The position numbers and the translations under genes were made by a program. A stretch of 64,000 nucleotides of DNA from Paragorgia papillata (Eukaryota; Cnidaria; Anthozoa; Scleralcyonacea; Coralliidae): positions 2,415,501 to 2,479,500 of the forward strand of contig JAWNZC010000179.1 in the NCBI GenBank assembly GCA_035771165.1. Direction: 5' to 3'. The notes under the pieces are model-generated. The model saw only the letters and a list, made by a program, of their open reading frames with translations. It was not told where the DNA came from and made no database searches. Numbering within the stretch: position 1 is the first letter of the stretch; each line of letters starts with the position of its first letter. Below are positions 11,603 through 23,553 of this stretch, one piece after another.

Positions 11603-11860
11603 TACATGGATGTGCGGAAATATGAAATTTATTTCGAGTGTTGACCAGGATATCTCACGAGTGAGCGAAGCGAACGAGTGACATATCCTGTTCAACACGA
11701 GAAATAAATTTCATATTTCCAAGCATCCATGTATTGTTCTGTTTATTATATAAAAAAATTGTCCTATTGCCTTGCAAAAATTGCGAAAATGTGCGATTAT
11801 CACTTGCAAAAATGTGCGATTATCACTTTTATTAGTGGCGGGAAAATCAATAAAACACTC
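11603..11860. mobile_element. Palindromic repeat 'catggatgcttggaaatatg', copy 1
   Basis: A tight palindrome of about 140 bp (atgaaatttatttcgagtgt against acacgagaaataaatttcat). The centre is agtgagcgaagcgaacgagt. A non-palindromic tail follows to about 11860. Nearly identical to 50860-51170, and a diverged inverted copy lies at 15082-15262. Confidence 0.75.
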
Positions 11861-12084
11861 TATTTTATATACTAAAAGGAAATAAAAGTAAAGGAAGAAT
11901 GTAGGATGAAAGAAGAATGCGATGAATCCAAAAATAATTAGATATGAAAGAAAAAGGTGGCCAATGTAGGAAGAATGAGGAATAATAAAAAGAGAATGTA
12001 ATGGATGAATAAATGAACAAAGTGATGGTTGAAGAAAGATTAATAAAGGATGAAGGGACGCAGGAAGAATGTGGCAAATGACAG

Positions 12085-12640
12085 TAGCGTCGCGAGAGGA
12101 GGGCAAGTGGTATAATTATCCCAGGGCCAGGGCAAATATGGGCCCTTATTATACCCTCCCAAATAATCGTCCAATCAAATGTCTACATTAGCGTCATGTG
12201 CCAGCCCAGTATTTTACGATGTAGGACAACTGCATAGACCACTTCCATAATAGACACCATGCACTTTAAATATTCCTTTATGTGCATCTAAATAAGACTT
12301 TCTGGTCTCGTTATGAGGCAAAAATTATTTTGAATTGCAAACACACAAGCGAGGCCAGAAAGGCTTATTAAGATGCACATAAAAGAATATTCAAATTAGT
12401 CGCTATTATGAAAGTGCTCTATATTGGGCAGCAACTTTTGGACAGGTGCAGAAGGTATATTTACTTGTCAATTGATATGATAAAACAACTATTGGATTCA
12501 TCTTCGCATGATATGGAATTAAGTCTCAAATTTTAATATTAGGCTCGACCTTCGGTCTCGCGCATGAATATTGAATTCTCGACTTAAATATTTTGCCACG
12601 CCGGACTCAGATGAATCCAATAATTAAGTTATAGCAACAT
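12085..12640. other. Intergenic stretch with three small palindromes, no gene
   Basis: Inverted blocks are at 12100-12165 (ggtataattatcccagggcc), 12235-12422 (acttccataatagacacc against agtcgctattatgaaagtgc) and 12493-12610 (tattggattcatctt against agatgaatccaata). They look like old MITEs without clear target duplications. No ORF of interest. Confidence 0.5.
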
Positions 12641-12971
12641 TTTAGTCCAAGAAATTTATTATTAAATTTTGCATCAAAACAGTAAAACTACAGAAACTTC
12701 ATTTGTTTTTGTCCTTTTAATATGTTTATGAAGGCGGTATGTGTAGACCATTGTAAATATTTTAGCTTGACTGACGCTTCTGATGTAAAGATTGGCGTTT
12801 AGAATACTCGATATAATGTCATGGTATTAAAACATTGATTTCGGTGGGGGGGGCAGCTCCTCGACGGCCCTGGCAAACGAAGGAAGAACAAGAGATGAAG
12901 AAAGAATGTGATGAGTAAAGGAGGAATGATGGATAAAAAAATAGATAAATAAAAAATGTAATATACATAAT

Positions 12972-13435
12972 TTTTGTGGAAACACCACGTAAAATAATTA
13001 TTTGCTAAAGCCTGGTTTGCTAAATCGCAACAATCAACAATCATGTCGCTGTTTCCATATGATCGCTAAGGCGTCCAGGTTGACCGCGGCCATTGTTTTA
13101 ATGGTCCACTGGGATACATACTGATCGCCAAGATCGCTGATATTGCAAAATCACCGTTTCCATATAAAACGCAACGACGATCGCCACGATCGCTGAGATA
13201 GAACATTTTCTATCTCGGTGATCGTGGCGTCAGTGGTTTCCATATGATCGCTACGATCGTCAAGTTCATTTTTGAGCAATCGTGGCGATCGTAGCGATTA
13301 TATGGAAACCAGGCTTAAGCTTTCGGCCTGTCGACTCACGCCAATTCATCAGGCCTGAGTCAAAAAGGCCTAGCTAAGTTAACAGGCTGAAAGCTTAGCA
13401 AATAAATATTTTACGTAGTGTTTCCACAAAACTCA
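12972..13435. mobile_element. Palindromic MITE with a second palindrome nested inside
   Basis: Outer arms are tgtggaaacaccacgtaaaa and ttttacgtagtgtttccaca. The inner arms gcctggtttgctaaatcgc and gcgattatatggaaaccagg enclose many gatcgct/agcgatc motifs (13013-13314). Both sets of arms flank one centre, which suggests insertion of one element in the other. Confidence 0.6.
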
Positions 13436-13436
13436 T

Positions 13437-14993
13437 AAAGAATGTAATATACCAAGGAAAAATGTAATAGATGAAGGAAAAATGTAATAGATGAAGGAAA
13501 AATGTAATAGATGAAGGGAAAATGTAATAGATGAAGGGAAAATGTAATAGATGATGGAAGAATGTAATAGATGAAGGGAAAATGTAATGGATGAATGAAG
13601 AATGTAATAGATGAATGAAGAATGTAATAGATGAAGAAAGAATGTAATAGATGAAGGAAGAATATAATAGACGAAGGAAGATTGTAATAGATGAATGTAA
13701 TAGATGAAGGAAGAATGTAATAGATGAAGGAAGAATGTAATAGATGAAGGAAGAATGTAATAGATGAAGGAAGAATGTAATAGATGAAGGAAGAATGTAA
13801 TAGATGAAGGAAGAATGTAACAGATGAAGGAAGAATATAATAGACGAAGGAAAAATGTAATAGATGAAGGAAGAATGTAATAGATGAAGGAAGAATGTAA
13901 TAGATGAAGAAAGAATGTAATAGATGAATGAAGAATGTAATAGATGAAGGAAGAATGTAATAGATGAAGGAAGAATGTAATAGATGAAGGAAGAATGTAA
14001 TAGATGAAGGAAGAATGTAATAGATGAAGGGAAAATGTAATAGATGAATGAAGAATGTAATAGATGAAGGAAGAATGTAATAGATGAATGAAGAATGTAA
14101 TAGATGAAGGAAGAATGTAATAGATGAAGGAAGAATGTAATAGATGAAGAAAGAATGTAATAGATGAAGGAAGAATGTAATAGACGAAGGAAGATTGTAA
14201 TAGATGAATGTAATAGATGAAGGAAGAATGTAATAGATGAAGGAAGAATGTAATAGATGAAGGAAGAATGTAATAGATGAATGAAGAATGTAATAGATGA
14301 AGGAAGAATGTAATAGATGAAGGAAGAATGTAATAGATGAAGGAAGAATGTAATAGATGAAGGAAGAATGTAATAGATGAATGAAGAATGTAACAGATGA
14401 AGGAAGAATGTAATAGATGAAGGAAGAATGTAATAGATGAAGGAAAAATGTAATAGATGAAGGAAGAATGTAATAGATGAATGTAATAGATGAATGTAAT
14501 AGATGAATGAAGAATGTAATAGATGAAGGAAGAATGTAATAGATGAAGGAAGAATGTAATAGATGAAGGAAGAATGTAATAGATGAATGAAGAATGTAAC
14601 AGATGAAGGAAGAATGTAATAGATGAAGGAAGAATGTAATAGATGAAGGAAAAATGTAATAGATGAAGGAAGAATGTAATAGATGAATGTAATAGATGAA
14701 TGAAGAATGTAATAGATGAAGGAAGAATGTAATAGATGAAGGAAGAATGTAATAGATGAATGAAGAATGTAACAGATGAAGGAAGAATGTAATAGATGAA
14801 GGAAGAATGTAATAGATGAAGGAAAAATGTAATAGATGAAGGAAGAATGTAATAGATGAAGGAAGAATGTAATAGATGAAGGAAGAATGTAATAGATGAA
14901 GGAAGAATGTAATAGATGAAGGAAGAATGTAATAGATGAAGGAAGAATGTAATTAGATGAAGGAAGAATGTAAAATATCAAGGAAGAATGTCT

Positions 14994-14995
<2 letters not shown>
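13437..14995 (+). repeat. 20-bp purine-rich minisatellite, about 78 units
   Basis: Unit agaatgtaatagatgaagga with scattered variants (gatgaatga, gacgaagga, aaaatg). A shortened motif gatgaatgtaatagatga recurs at 13690, 14206, 14478 and 14684, indicating block duplications. The minus strand is open for 528 codons only because the 20-bp unit gives a 20-residue period; there is no real protein. Confidence 0.95.

Positions 14996-15077
<82 letters not shown>
14996..15077. repeat. (TA)n tract
   Basis: About 80 bp of uninterrupted TA directly after the 20-bp minisatellite. Confidence 0.97.
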
Positions 15078-15081
<4 letters not shown>

Positions 15082-15262
15082 GGGGAAATAGGACTATTGT
15101 TTTATATAATAAACAGAACAATACATGAATGCTTGGAAATATGAAATTTATTTCTCGTGTTGACCAAGATATTTCACTCATTTGCATTGCTCACTTGTGA
15201 GATATTCTAGTCAACACTCGAAATAAATTTCATATTTCTGCGCATCCTTGTATTATCCTCTC
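15082..15262. mobile_element. Palindromic repeat, diverged inverted copy
   Basis: Same arms (atgaaatttatttctcgtgt and cactcgaaataaatttcata) with several substitutions. It lies directly beside the TA tract and in reverse order to the 11603 copy. Confidence 0.65.
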
Positions 15263-15269
15263 TCTATAT

Positions 15270-16650
15270 AAATATATTATAGCCAGTAGCTACAACCCCT
15301 AATTTTCATTGGCCAGGTATTCTGAAGTTGTGCCATTACATGAAAATTTCCAAGCTTTTTCTACTTTGCTATGTATTTTTGTTTCTTTGTTATCAAATAA
15401 AGTAAGCATAATATTGATAGTTAAAAAATCTTCCCAAACACTTAAAGTCAAGAAACAGACAAATACAAACAAAATCATTCAGAATTATTCTCCTAAGACT
15501 CAAAAGACAAAGATATTTCCAGCATGTTAGGTGAAATTGTAATTGCAGATGATGAAAAACCTTTGTCAAATCACTCAAATTCACCCCATGGTGGGAATCA
15601 TAGAGATTGTAAATAAAACTAGAAGGGGCAGAATGGGGGGGGGGGGGGGGGGACTCCAGTCAAAGCTCTTGGATAGTATGAAAAGTCTGGGACCGAGTAG
15701 CTTTTGCCCCCACCCGATTTTGGCCCCAATGCCCCCTCTAGCTTTATTTATTGGCGTGATGGCGGCATATCCTTAACCTGTATAGTAAATACGTTCAAAT
15801 TTACTTTAATTTTGGGCTTATCGACAAACGTTTTGGCTTTCAAAATGTTTGTCAACTCTCTGAGCCATTGCCTGCGTATTTTAGAGAAAGTCTAAAATTT
15901 AGACTTACGAGCGAAGGCCTTCGTCAGAAACTTCTACTGTAGTCAAACTTGTCAGTTGTCACACATTTCTCTGTGACGAACGACTTTCCACTGAAACTTT
16001 AGACTTTTTTACAAGTACTTCGGAAGTACACTAACCTTTAAACGTATCTTTCAATTCGTTTAGCTCCTTTAAAGATATTCATAGGCAAAAATGAAATTAC
16101 GAAGCACTAACACTAAACCACTTCGGTTATGTCAACTTACCTTCGCGTCGATTTAAGCGATAACAAAGCTCCAATATTACCGTCAGGTAGTAAATTAAGA
16201 AATAATGAATGTCTAAGAATTCTGTAATAAGTCCAAAAGCCACGGATGGACGTGATTTTGCCTGACTGAAGTGTTTAAGAAGCTTGTCCGCTATTCCTTC
16301 CCCCGCCATGTTTTCTTCGGGTTTTTAAATTAAATTTCCCGGCAATCCCCGCCAACCAACTAGTCACCAGGCTCATACATCTGCATCGCGTAACACTCCT
16401 CGTGAAACTTATCTCAAACCGGTTAAAAACCATTTGATTGTTGTTTCACGAAAAAATTGCACGGCAGGGGCGGCGCAACCACTAGGCGAACTAGGTACAG
16501 GGTGGAAAAATACGGGGGCGGCAAAAACGTTCTGAAAAGTGTTCATAAATTCAATAGAACGATTGAAAACACGAAGTAACTTTGTTTTAATTTTAAAGCA
16601 TGCACGCGTGCATGGGGGTTGCTCATGTAATCCTAATTTACATTTGAATA
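15270..16650. other. Unassigned non-coding stretch
   Basis: No supported gene. It contains an 18-base G run (15635-15652). A weak hammerhead-like string (gagcgaaggccttcgtcag) lies at 15910-15930. The remainder is AT-rich with no coding signature. Confidence 0.4.
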
Positions 16651-16654
16651 TTAA

Positions 16655-16962
16655 AGGTGCTGTCCAGTCCGTTCTGCGCATGTACGAAACTAATGTTTAA
16701 TTTACTTCTTCGTTTATAAAAATATTTACTGATACCTTATTGACGATTGTAAGCTTTTCTTGCTTTCTTTCAAAACAAAACATTTTCAGAAGAAATAGAA
16801 ATCCGAAGAGATATCATCACCGAATGTTTACATTGAGCGGAGTACTTCATGTAATTATCTACGAATGTCATGTTTGAGGGTCCCGATCACTGATCTATAT
16901 AAGATCAGTGGTCCCGATAAACAAAGATGCGGATCATGCGCAGAACGGACTGGACAGCACCT
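16655..16962. mobile_element. TTAA-flanked MITE, AGGTGCTGTCC subfamily, copy 1
   Basis: Ends aggtgctgtccagtccgt and acggactggacagcacct, with TTAA at 16651-16654 and 16963-16966. The inner sequence gcgcatgtacgaaactaatg also recurs in the 22278-22588 copy. 308 bp, no ORF. Confidence 0.85.
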
Positions 16963-17444
16963 TTAATGAAAGTTAAAATGAATCTTTTTATCAGTCGCAG
17001 AAAACGGTCTGGTAACTAGAATTTCCATCTCTCTTTCGTGATTTCCTCTTCAGTTCAGTCAAACGTGCCATTAAAAACATGTTTTAAAACTTTAAAAATT
17101 TGGCTCAAAAGTGCTGTCAGAATGCATGAAATGCCAAATTTCAAAAATTTCCAGGGGGAATAGCCCGGACCCACTAAAAATGCGAACTCATAACAAGTTT
17201 GAGTAGGGGCGCAGAATCAAAGATCCGACTAGGATGTCCAATACCCTTGCGCCGCCCCTGATTGCACCGTGTAACACGCAACACTTTTAAACCTGTAGAA
17301 TTCGGGAAGCCAAAAATCGCGTACCATCTTTATTCCAATAGACACCCTTGACGTTTATTGAAAAATTGAGTCCAAGACGGGTGTTTATTAAAGCATATAG
17401 TCCCTAGAATTAAACTTAGATTAGAGAAATATAGTGAGGTTTGA

Positions 17445-17546
17445 CATACTGCCGAAACAGAGAACGTAGGAGTCTAACGTTTCGAGCGAAGGCCCTTCGT
17501 CTGAGAGAAACATTTCTCCCAGACGAAGGGCCTTCGCTCGAAACGT
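17445..17546. other. Inverted pair of hammerhead-like/Penelope terminal sequences
   Basis: tctaacgtttcgagcgaagg then cccttcgtctgagagaaac occurs here followed by its inverse (cagacgaagggccttcgctcg then aaacgtta). The plus-strand half matches the minus-strand 3' flank of the Penelope-like fragment at 39749-39830. Confidence 0.6.
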
Positions 17547-17549
17547 TAA

Positions 17550-17749
17550 GGCCTGGCCAAACGCTTTCAACATTTCATGGAACATCGTTCAACATTGTTG
17601 AACGCAAGTTCAAATTTCGTTCAACATCATTCAACAACGTTCAACATCATTCAACAGGGTGGCCAAACGCTTTCAACATGTTGAATCACGGTTGAATTCA
17701 ATAATGTTGAACGATGTTGCATGAATGTTGAAAGCGTTTGGCCAGGCGG
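17550..17749. mobile_element. Palindromic MITE 'GGCCTGGCCAAACGC', copy 1
   Basis: Inverted ends ggcctggccaaacgctttca and tgaaagcgtttggccaggc, flanked by TAA (17547-17549 and 17750-17752). The interior repeats gttcaacatcattcaaca. A 3-bp TAA duplication is typical of PIF/Harbinger-like elements. Confidence 0.75.
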
Positions 17750-17803
17750 TAAACTCGGTTTCTGACTAGAATTAGACGCGCAAAAACGCTCGGGTTGTTC
17801 TAA

Positions 17804-18289
17804 GGGGCTGTTTATATGGAAGGCGGGACGGGACGTTTGCCGGGACGGGACGTTAGACGGGACGTTTTTCATCCGGGGTTTATATGAGAATGTTTTCAGG
17901 TGGGACAATTGCGACTGGGACGTTTCACAACACAGCCAGAAATTTGTAAAAACCACAGAATAACAGAGAAATAAATAGAATTTGACGTATTATAAAGAGC
18001 TGCTGTCCTCCTACTAGCCGTTATTACTCATTTGTATCGAATAAACAGCTTAAGAATCAAAATAAATACTCGAAACGGTATCCGTCATATCGTCCCGGTC
18101 AGGCGAGACAGAGCATTTATATGGCGAAAATTGTCCCACACAAGCCGGGATCCCACTTTGCCGGGCCGGGACGAAAAACGTCCCCGCAAACATCTTTCCA
18201 TATAAACGGTACGGGATAAATATGAGAGATATACATGCATGGCGAGATCGCGTTTAACGTCCCGTCCCGCCTCCCATGTAAACAGCCCC
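17804..18289. mobile_element. GC-rich MITE with TAA duplication
   Basis: Ends ggggctgtttatatggaagg and ggcgggacgggacgttaaac (inverse), flanked by TAA at 17801-17803 and 18290-18292. Subterminal gggacgggacgtt motifs are iterated. 486 bp, PIF/Harbinger-like by its target duplication. Confidence 0.75.
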
Positions 18290-18564
18290 TAAAGCAAGTT
18301 ATTACAAGGCTGTTCTAAGAAGCAGTCAAGCGAATGTATTAGCACTGTCTGTTCCCAGTTTGTTATAACAAGTCTGCAACGGATTGTTGACAACCTGTAA
18401 CAAGGTTGATGACTCCAACGGACTTCTGACTTCCAACAACTCATTACCAGCAGTTAACAAGTTGCTACAAGGTTGACAACAAGCAGAAGCTTGTATCTGT
18501 ATAAATCACAATTCAACCTCCTACCCAGGGCCATTAAAATACAAAATCAAACCATCTAATTTAT

Positions 18565-18990
18565 GCAATAAGCTTTGGTTAATGAAAGCAAGCCACGCGT
18601 GACCGTGAGTAATTAAAAATATGAAAAACTTAAACCATACACCTCTGAGTCTCGGATTGCCGTTTCAGCTCACTCAAAGCGAAATACCAAAGCGAAAGTC
18701 TAGTTTTTGTGAACTGAGGAAGTCCGATAATTATTCTTTGCACAGTGAGTTGGAATTGTGATAAAATCCATAGTTTCCTTATCGAAAACGAAGTAACGAA
18801 CGAGTGGGCCAGACAGCGTGCTTTACTGCCTGTCGAGGACTTTGAACAATCGTAACATAGCAACGTGCGTTTCAAATTTCACTCAACCGTGAGAATAATC
18901 AACACGAAGTAACTCACCAAAGTGAGATTTGAAGCTCGCGAGACCAGAGGCTCTCCCCCTCCCAAACACAAACTCAGAGCCTCTGGTACC
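18565..18990 (-). mobile_element. TIR element 'CCTGGGTACCAGAGGC', truncated copy
   Basis: Inverted relative to 27552-28122. One end gcctctggtacccaggg is intact and the other is missing. It contains an 81-codon ORF beginning MKRTLLCYDCSKSSTGSKAR on the minus strand, also present in the other copy. Confidence 0.65.
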
Positions 18991-19840
18991 CAGGGTAACC
19001 TCTAGTGAACAAATTAAGAAAATTAATCCATAATACAGGTTTGTGAAAGGTGTAGATCTGGTTTGCAGGATAATATATTATTAGGCTTATTTTTGGGGGG
19101 ATTTTCCTGTGTAACCAGGACTCACTCAAGATGGCTGCCTTGGAGAGTATTTTATGATGTCACCTACACCCGTAAAAATCTACGTGCTCGTCACAAGTTT
19201 GAAACAAGCCTATTAACAAATTGTGATCAACGTCGTACCCAGGGCCATTTGTAGGGAACTGGACCAAGATGGCGGGAACAAATGGCCCTGGTACCCAGGG
19301 TAACTAGAGGTCAAAACAGAAGTTAAAAGATACCGTTATGAGTAACTTCCAATACATGTTTCTAAAATGATATAGCACCAAGGACTATATGATTTCACAC
19401 AAAGAAGACAAAAACAAATCCTTCACACAACAATATATATTATACATATTAAAATTATAATTTCGATACATGATTTAAAGGACAGAAAATATATTTGTAC
19501 AAAGTGTCCCAATACACTCTAATAAAATAAAATAGTACCATTAAAGTATGTATAAAATGAGACTCCTTGACATTTTTGTTGTTTTTAAAGTGCTTATGAA
19601 ATGACATTTTTGCTTTTTATATTATTTGATAATAGAAAAATATAGAAAATTCTGATATTCGTAGGGCCGTGAAACGTCAACACAATAACGCGGCCACAAC
19701 AACTATTTGACGTCACACGGTGGATCATTATCATTACCTTGTTTAGGCTTGATCCACCTTGTGACGTCACAGGTATTGTTACTCGTCTCAGTCCTTGCTG
19801 ACATTTCGACTTAAGAAATGCTACGGTTTGGCAAGTTTAA

Positions 19841-20291
19841 AGGGTATTGGCAATACAAATTAAGTTTGTTTAATTTGAAAGAACTCGTAAAATTGTAATA
19901 GAAGATCTTTTACAACTTTTTCGTATCTTTTTTCGTTTTCAAGATATTTCAATTTGTTTAATATGTAAATGAGATGGGCTCTGACGTCATGAGCAGGGTA
20001 CAGTATTTTTACACAAAGCAACATCAGTTATGAAATGTTCAGCGTCACAAGGCGTTTTATGTGCACAGTTTCAAGTGATTTCGTTGAACAAATTTAGAGA
20101 TATAACTGATTTTTCTACGTGTGAAAATACTGTACCCTTGTCATGACGTCAGAGACCATTCATTTACATATTAAACAAATTGAAATATCTTGAAAACGAA
20201 GAAAGATACGAAAAAATTGTAAAGGATCTTCTATTACAATTTTATGAGTTCTTTCAAATTAGACAAACTTAATTTTTGTTGCCAATACCCT
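19841..20291. mobile_element. TTAA-flanked MITE, AGGGNATTGGCA subfamily, copy 2
   Basis: Ends agggtattggcaataca and ttgttgccaataccct with TTAA at 19837-19840 and 20292-20295. The body matches the 8866-9329 copy almost throughout (acaactttttcgtatctttt and gatatttcaatttgttta). Confidence 0.85.
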
Positions 20292-20754
20292 TTAAATATA
20301 AAAATAAAGCACTTTCTAAACACATAAAAACAAAGTGAGCATATGTAGCAATATCAGCGATTTCTATATTTTTATATTATGAAATAAAGAAATTAGCGAA
20401 AATTTAATTTCATAAGCACTTTAATGAACAGAAGAGCATACATAGTAGGAGCATACACAAAAAACTTCAAAAGAATTTGTTGTGTAGTCTTCGCGCTATC
20501 ACCCTGCGTGCCAGCGGTTTTTATAACGTAGATGTAATATAACGAATATTATAATGTAATATAGCGAATTTACCGCCTGACGTCCTCCCGTATCCCCGTA
20601 TCCGAGAAAAAAAGAACAAAATCCGATCCGATCCGAACGATAAAAGTATAGTCCGAATCCGATCCGAACGGATCGACGGGTTTAAGAAAAAGGGAATTAA
20701 ATCTCTCTCTATATATATTTATAAAATAGGTTGCGTCTTACGCACGCTGTGATT

Positions 20755-21012
20755 GGTCAATTACCGTGTTTATATCGGGCAATGTAAACACGGTTGTGAT
20801 GTCACGGCACATTTTTTAGCCTTATTTCATAAAAGAAATAGAAAATGGATGCCCTGTGTTTATATAACCTGATGCAAACACTCGAGTGAGTTGGGAGAAT
20901 TCGAAAGTACTTATGTAAACCCTCGCCTACGGCTCGGGTTCACATAAACTTTCGAATTCTCCCAACTCACTCTCGTGTTTGCATCAGGCTATATAAACAC
21001 GGGCGGCCATTT
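20755..21012. mobile_element. Palindromic repeat with 'cgtgtttatat' arms
   Basis: Inner arms gagttgggagaattcgaaag and ctttcgaattctcccaactc flank a short centre at 20917-20945. Outer text gtgtttatataacctgatgc and gcatcaggctatataaacac is also inverted. Confidence 0.6.
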
Positions 21013-21027
21013 TCTATTTCTTAAATA

Positions 21028-21375
21028 CAAGCGGAAAAAACTAAAAGCAGTATAAAGTGTCAAAAACAAAGAAGCGGAACACTGATTAAAGTGACTAATA
21101 CCAATTTTTCGAACACGACGAACACTAGAATCATGGCACACAGGATTAAAAGAAGCTGACAATAATTCAAAACCTCTTCCAGGACAATATGCTATTTTAT
21201 TTAAGAAACAATAATATATAAATTTAACACATATATTTTTATATCCCTATAGGCGTTTATTCTGACATTTTAAAATCTTTTTATAATTGGTTTTAGTCAC
21301 TTTATTAGTCACTTTAATCAGTGTTCCGCTTCTTTGTTTTTGACACTTTACACTGCCTTTAGTTTTTTCCGCTTG

Positions 21376-21376
<1 letters not shown>
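21028..21376. mobile_element. TIR MITE 'CAAGCGGAAAAAACTAAA'
   Basis: About 75 bp of inverted homology (caagcggaaaaaactaaa against tttagttttttccgcttg, then gaagcggaacactgattaaa). TA lies at both outer edges, followed by a (TA)n/(GA)n tract at 21377-21420. Confidence 0.65.
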
Positions 21377-21421
<45 letters not shown>

Positions 21422-21442
21422 TTTAATTTCCTTTTTTCTTAA

Positions 21443-21520
21443 ACCGATCTAAGGCTGTAGACTGACAGCCGAAAGCTCGTTATAATAAAATTTGTGATCA
21501 GAGAACGTCTTGTCTAATAT
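21443..21520 (+). other. Hammerhead-like terminal repeat, copy related to 51195
   Basis: ggctgtagactgacagccgaaagctcgtt, read in parts: ggctgt pairs with acagcc and is followed by gaaagctcgtt. Further on gatcagagaacgtct matches the 49459-51275 ends. The CUGANGA box is not preserved here (ccgatcta). Confidence 0.45.
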
Positions 21521-21818
21521 GTTTAAACCTGATCGCGGTTCTTATAGCTTTTCAATTCCTTCTAACATACGCAAATGGGGACAACTATGCATAAAAATAG
21601 GTACGCGCTGCGTACATGCGGATATTGGTATTTGGCTAACACGATTGAACAATGCAAATTGTATATTGCAAACACATTAATGTACTGAAGATACTACAAA
21701 AAAAATAGTGGAATTTAGCATCTGATCAATGGTCCATTTGCGTACGTCATAAGGCAAACAAGTCGAGAGGACCAAATTTCTCCAAAAACGAACGACCATG
21801 GCAAACTTTGAGAGTTAA

Positions 21819-22612
21819 AGTACATATGACACGAAAATTAAGTCTGTCATTAGAACCAGAACGCTTAAAATGACAAAGCAATATATTTTACAGTTTTTGA
21901 TTTCCTTGCTTTGATTTTGAAATATTTCAGTTTGTTTGATATGTAAATGTCAAATGTTGTGACGTACGCGTGCATAATGACTTATCGGAGAAGGTTGTAT
22001 ATGTTTGGTTGTATATCAAACGAAACTATTTGAAATCCTGCAGGTTTGGTGTTGTGGGAGAAACACACGCACACGCTTCCTTCAAATTAAGTTTGGTTTT
22101 ATAAGAGCAAAGATATATAGCTTTCTCCAATTAGTCATTATGTATGTGTACGCCACAACATTTGACATTCACATATCAAACAAACTGAAATATCTCAAGA
22201 ACGGAGCAAGGAAACCAAAAACTGCAAAAGATGTTACTCTGTCATTTTAAGTGTTCTTTCAAATAAGACAGACTTAAAGGTGACGTACAGTCCATTCTGC
22301 GCATGACCGCAATGTGGTCCCCCCAAAACAGACATTCGTAGATAATTACATGAAGTACTCAACTCAAATGTAAACCGTTAGGAACAACATGGCAGAAAAC
22401 CAAGCGATTCGGCGAGGATATCTCCTCTGGATTTCTTCTATTTATCCTGAAAATGTTTTGTTTTGGGTACAAGTAATGAATGGGAACCAAGAAAAGCTTA
22501 CAATCTTGAATAAGGTATTAGTATTTTTTTGTAAATAAAGATGTAAACACTAGTTTCGTACATGCGCAGAACGGACTGTACATCGCCTTTAATTTTCGTG
22601 TCACAGGCCACT
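21819..22612. mobile_element. TTAA-type MITE, AGTNCATATGACACG subfamily, interrupted
   Basis: Ends agtacatatgacacgaaa and tttcgtgtcacaggccact. The left flank is TTAA, the right TTAC. The body contains inverted attaagtctgtc/gacagactta and tttgatatgtaaatgtcaaa against tttgacattcacatatcaaa. A second MITE (22278-22588) sits at an internal TTAA near the right end. Confidence 0.75.
22278..22588. mobile_element. TTAA-flanked MITE, AGGTGCTGTCC subfamily, copy 2, nested
   Basis: Ends aggtgacgtacagtccatt and gaacggactgtacatcgcct with TTAA at 22274-22277 and 22589-22592. Same subfamily as 16655-16962. The host MITE resumes immediately on each side. Confidence 0.85.
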
Positions 22613-22774
22613 TTACCAAACTGTGCAGCTTTATCACGAAGCTCGAAATAATGTTTTCGCAAACACGATTTGAATTCATAACAAACACATGAACAAACAT
22701 AACTTTTAAAATAAAAAGTTGACCAAAAAATATTAGTAAAGACAAACTTTATCGTGTATACTGCACGAGTTTCG

Positions 22775-22990
22775 ATTTGCTAGCCCTCCTAAGAGGGCCA
22801 GCCCTCTTGAGTGCGTTTACATGGGAAATTTCCAGCCCCCCTAGGCGAGATCTCAGGTTGTGAACAGTGAGATCTTGCCTAGGAGGGCTGGTCCTCTTGT
22901 CATGTAAACGCAAACAAATTTTTACAAGGAATTACGCTGAGATGCGAGATCTCGGCAAAGAGGGCTGGCCCTACTGCATATAAACACCCT
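22775..22990. mobile_element. Palindromic repeat rich in 'agggctggccct'
   Basis: Inverted blocks tagccctcctaagagggcc, gcctaggagggctggtcctc and gagatctcggcaaagaggg over about 215 bp. No clear target duplication. Confidence 0.5.
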
Positions 22991-23023
22991 CTTAGTACAA
23001 TACCTTTACTAGTTTGCTTTGCT

Positions 23024-23054
23024 CTGAAGACGTCCTGAGTTAACCAGGACGAAA
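23024..23054 (+). ncRNA. Hammerhead-like core, isolated
   Basis: CTGAAGA at 23024-23030, one C, stem GTCCTG/CAGGAC with a 7-nt loop, then GAAA at 23051-23054 and GCTCG. The CUGANGA and GAAA boxes and a 6-bp stem II fit the hammerhead core. The extra base before stem II is non-canonical, and stems I and III were not resolved. Confidence 0.4.
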
Positions 23055-23553
23055 GCTCGGCAAAATAAAAGACTTTTCTTCACATGGTTGTACCGAAAAT
23101 ATATTTTAATAACATTCAGATTTACAGGGTAATCAACTCTTATTTTCTATATTATATGCTACACATGAATAAATTGTGATTTTTAAAGACTTGATATGGA
23201 ATAATACATTCGGTTAAACGAAAATGTTCGGTTTTTCGATATGATATGATATATTTTTTATTATACATATTTTTTGGTTTTTTTTGCTTAAAATCGTGAA
23301 GACGGCGCTCAGATTCATTCTAAAATAATTTACTGTTGGCAATTCCACGAAACGTTTGTCTTGAAATCGTGTAAAAATTTCTTCGCTAAACAATGAATTT
23401 ATTGAACCCGACATGACAGAATGTTATTACTGCGCATTTTTATGTACTGCGCATCCCACAATTTCGTGATGACATTATACACTTATAAAACTTCACAAAT
23501 CAATATTTAATTATTTATATTTCGTACATACAAACGAAAAGTTCAATGTTTAA

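Noticed and set aside
13395..14981. 528-codon minus-strand ORF of repeated 'SFIYYILPSSITFFLHLLH'
   Set aside because: It is the translation of the 20-bp minisatellite; length comes from the repeat lacking stops in that frame.
23214..23414. 66-codon minus-strand ORF (MSGSINSLFSEEIFTRFQDK) as a missing ABCA 3' exon or new gene
   Set aside because: No matching phase-0 acceptor placed in a sensible position, no similarity to ABCA tails that I recognise, and no supporting downstream exon.
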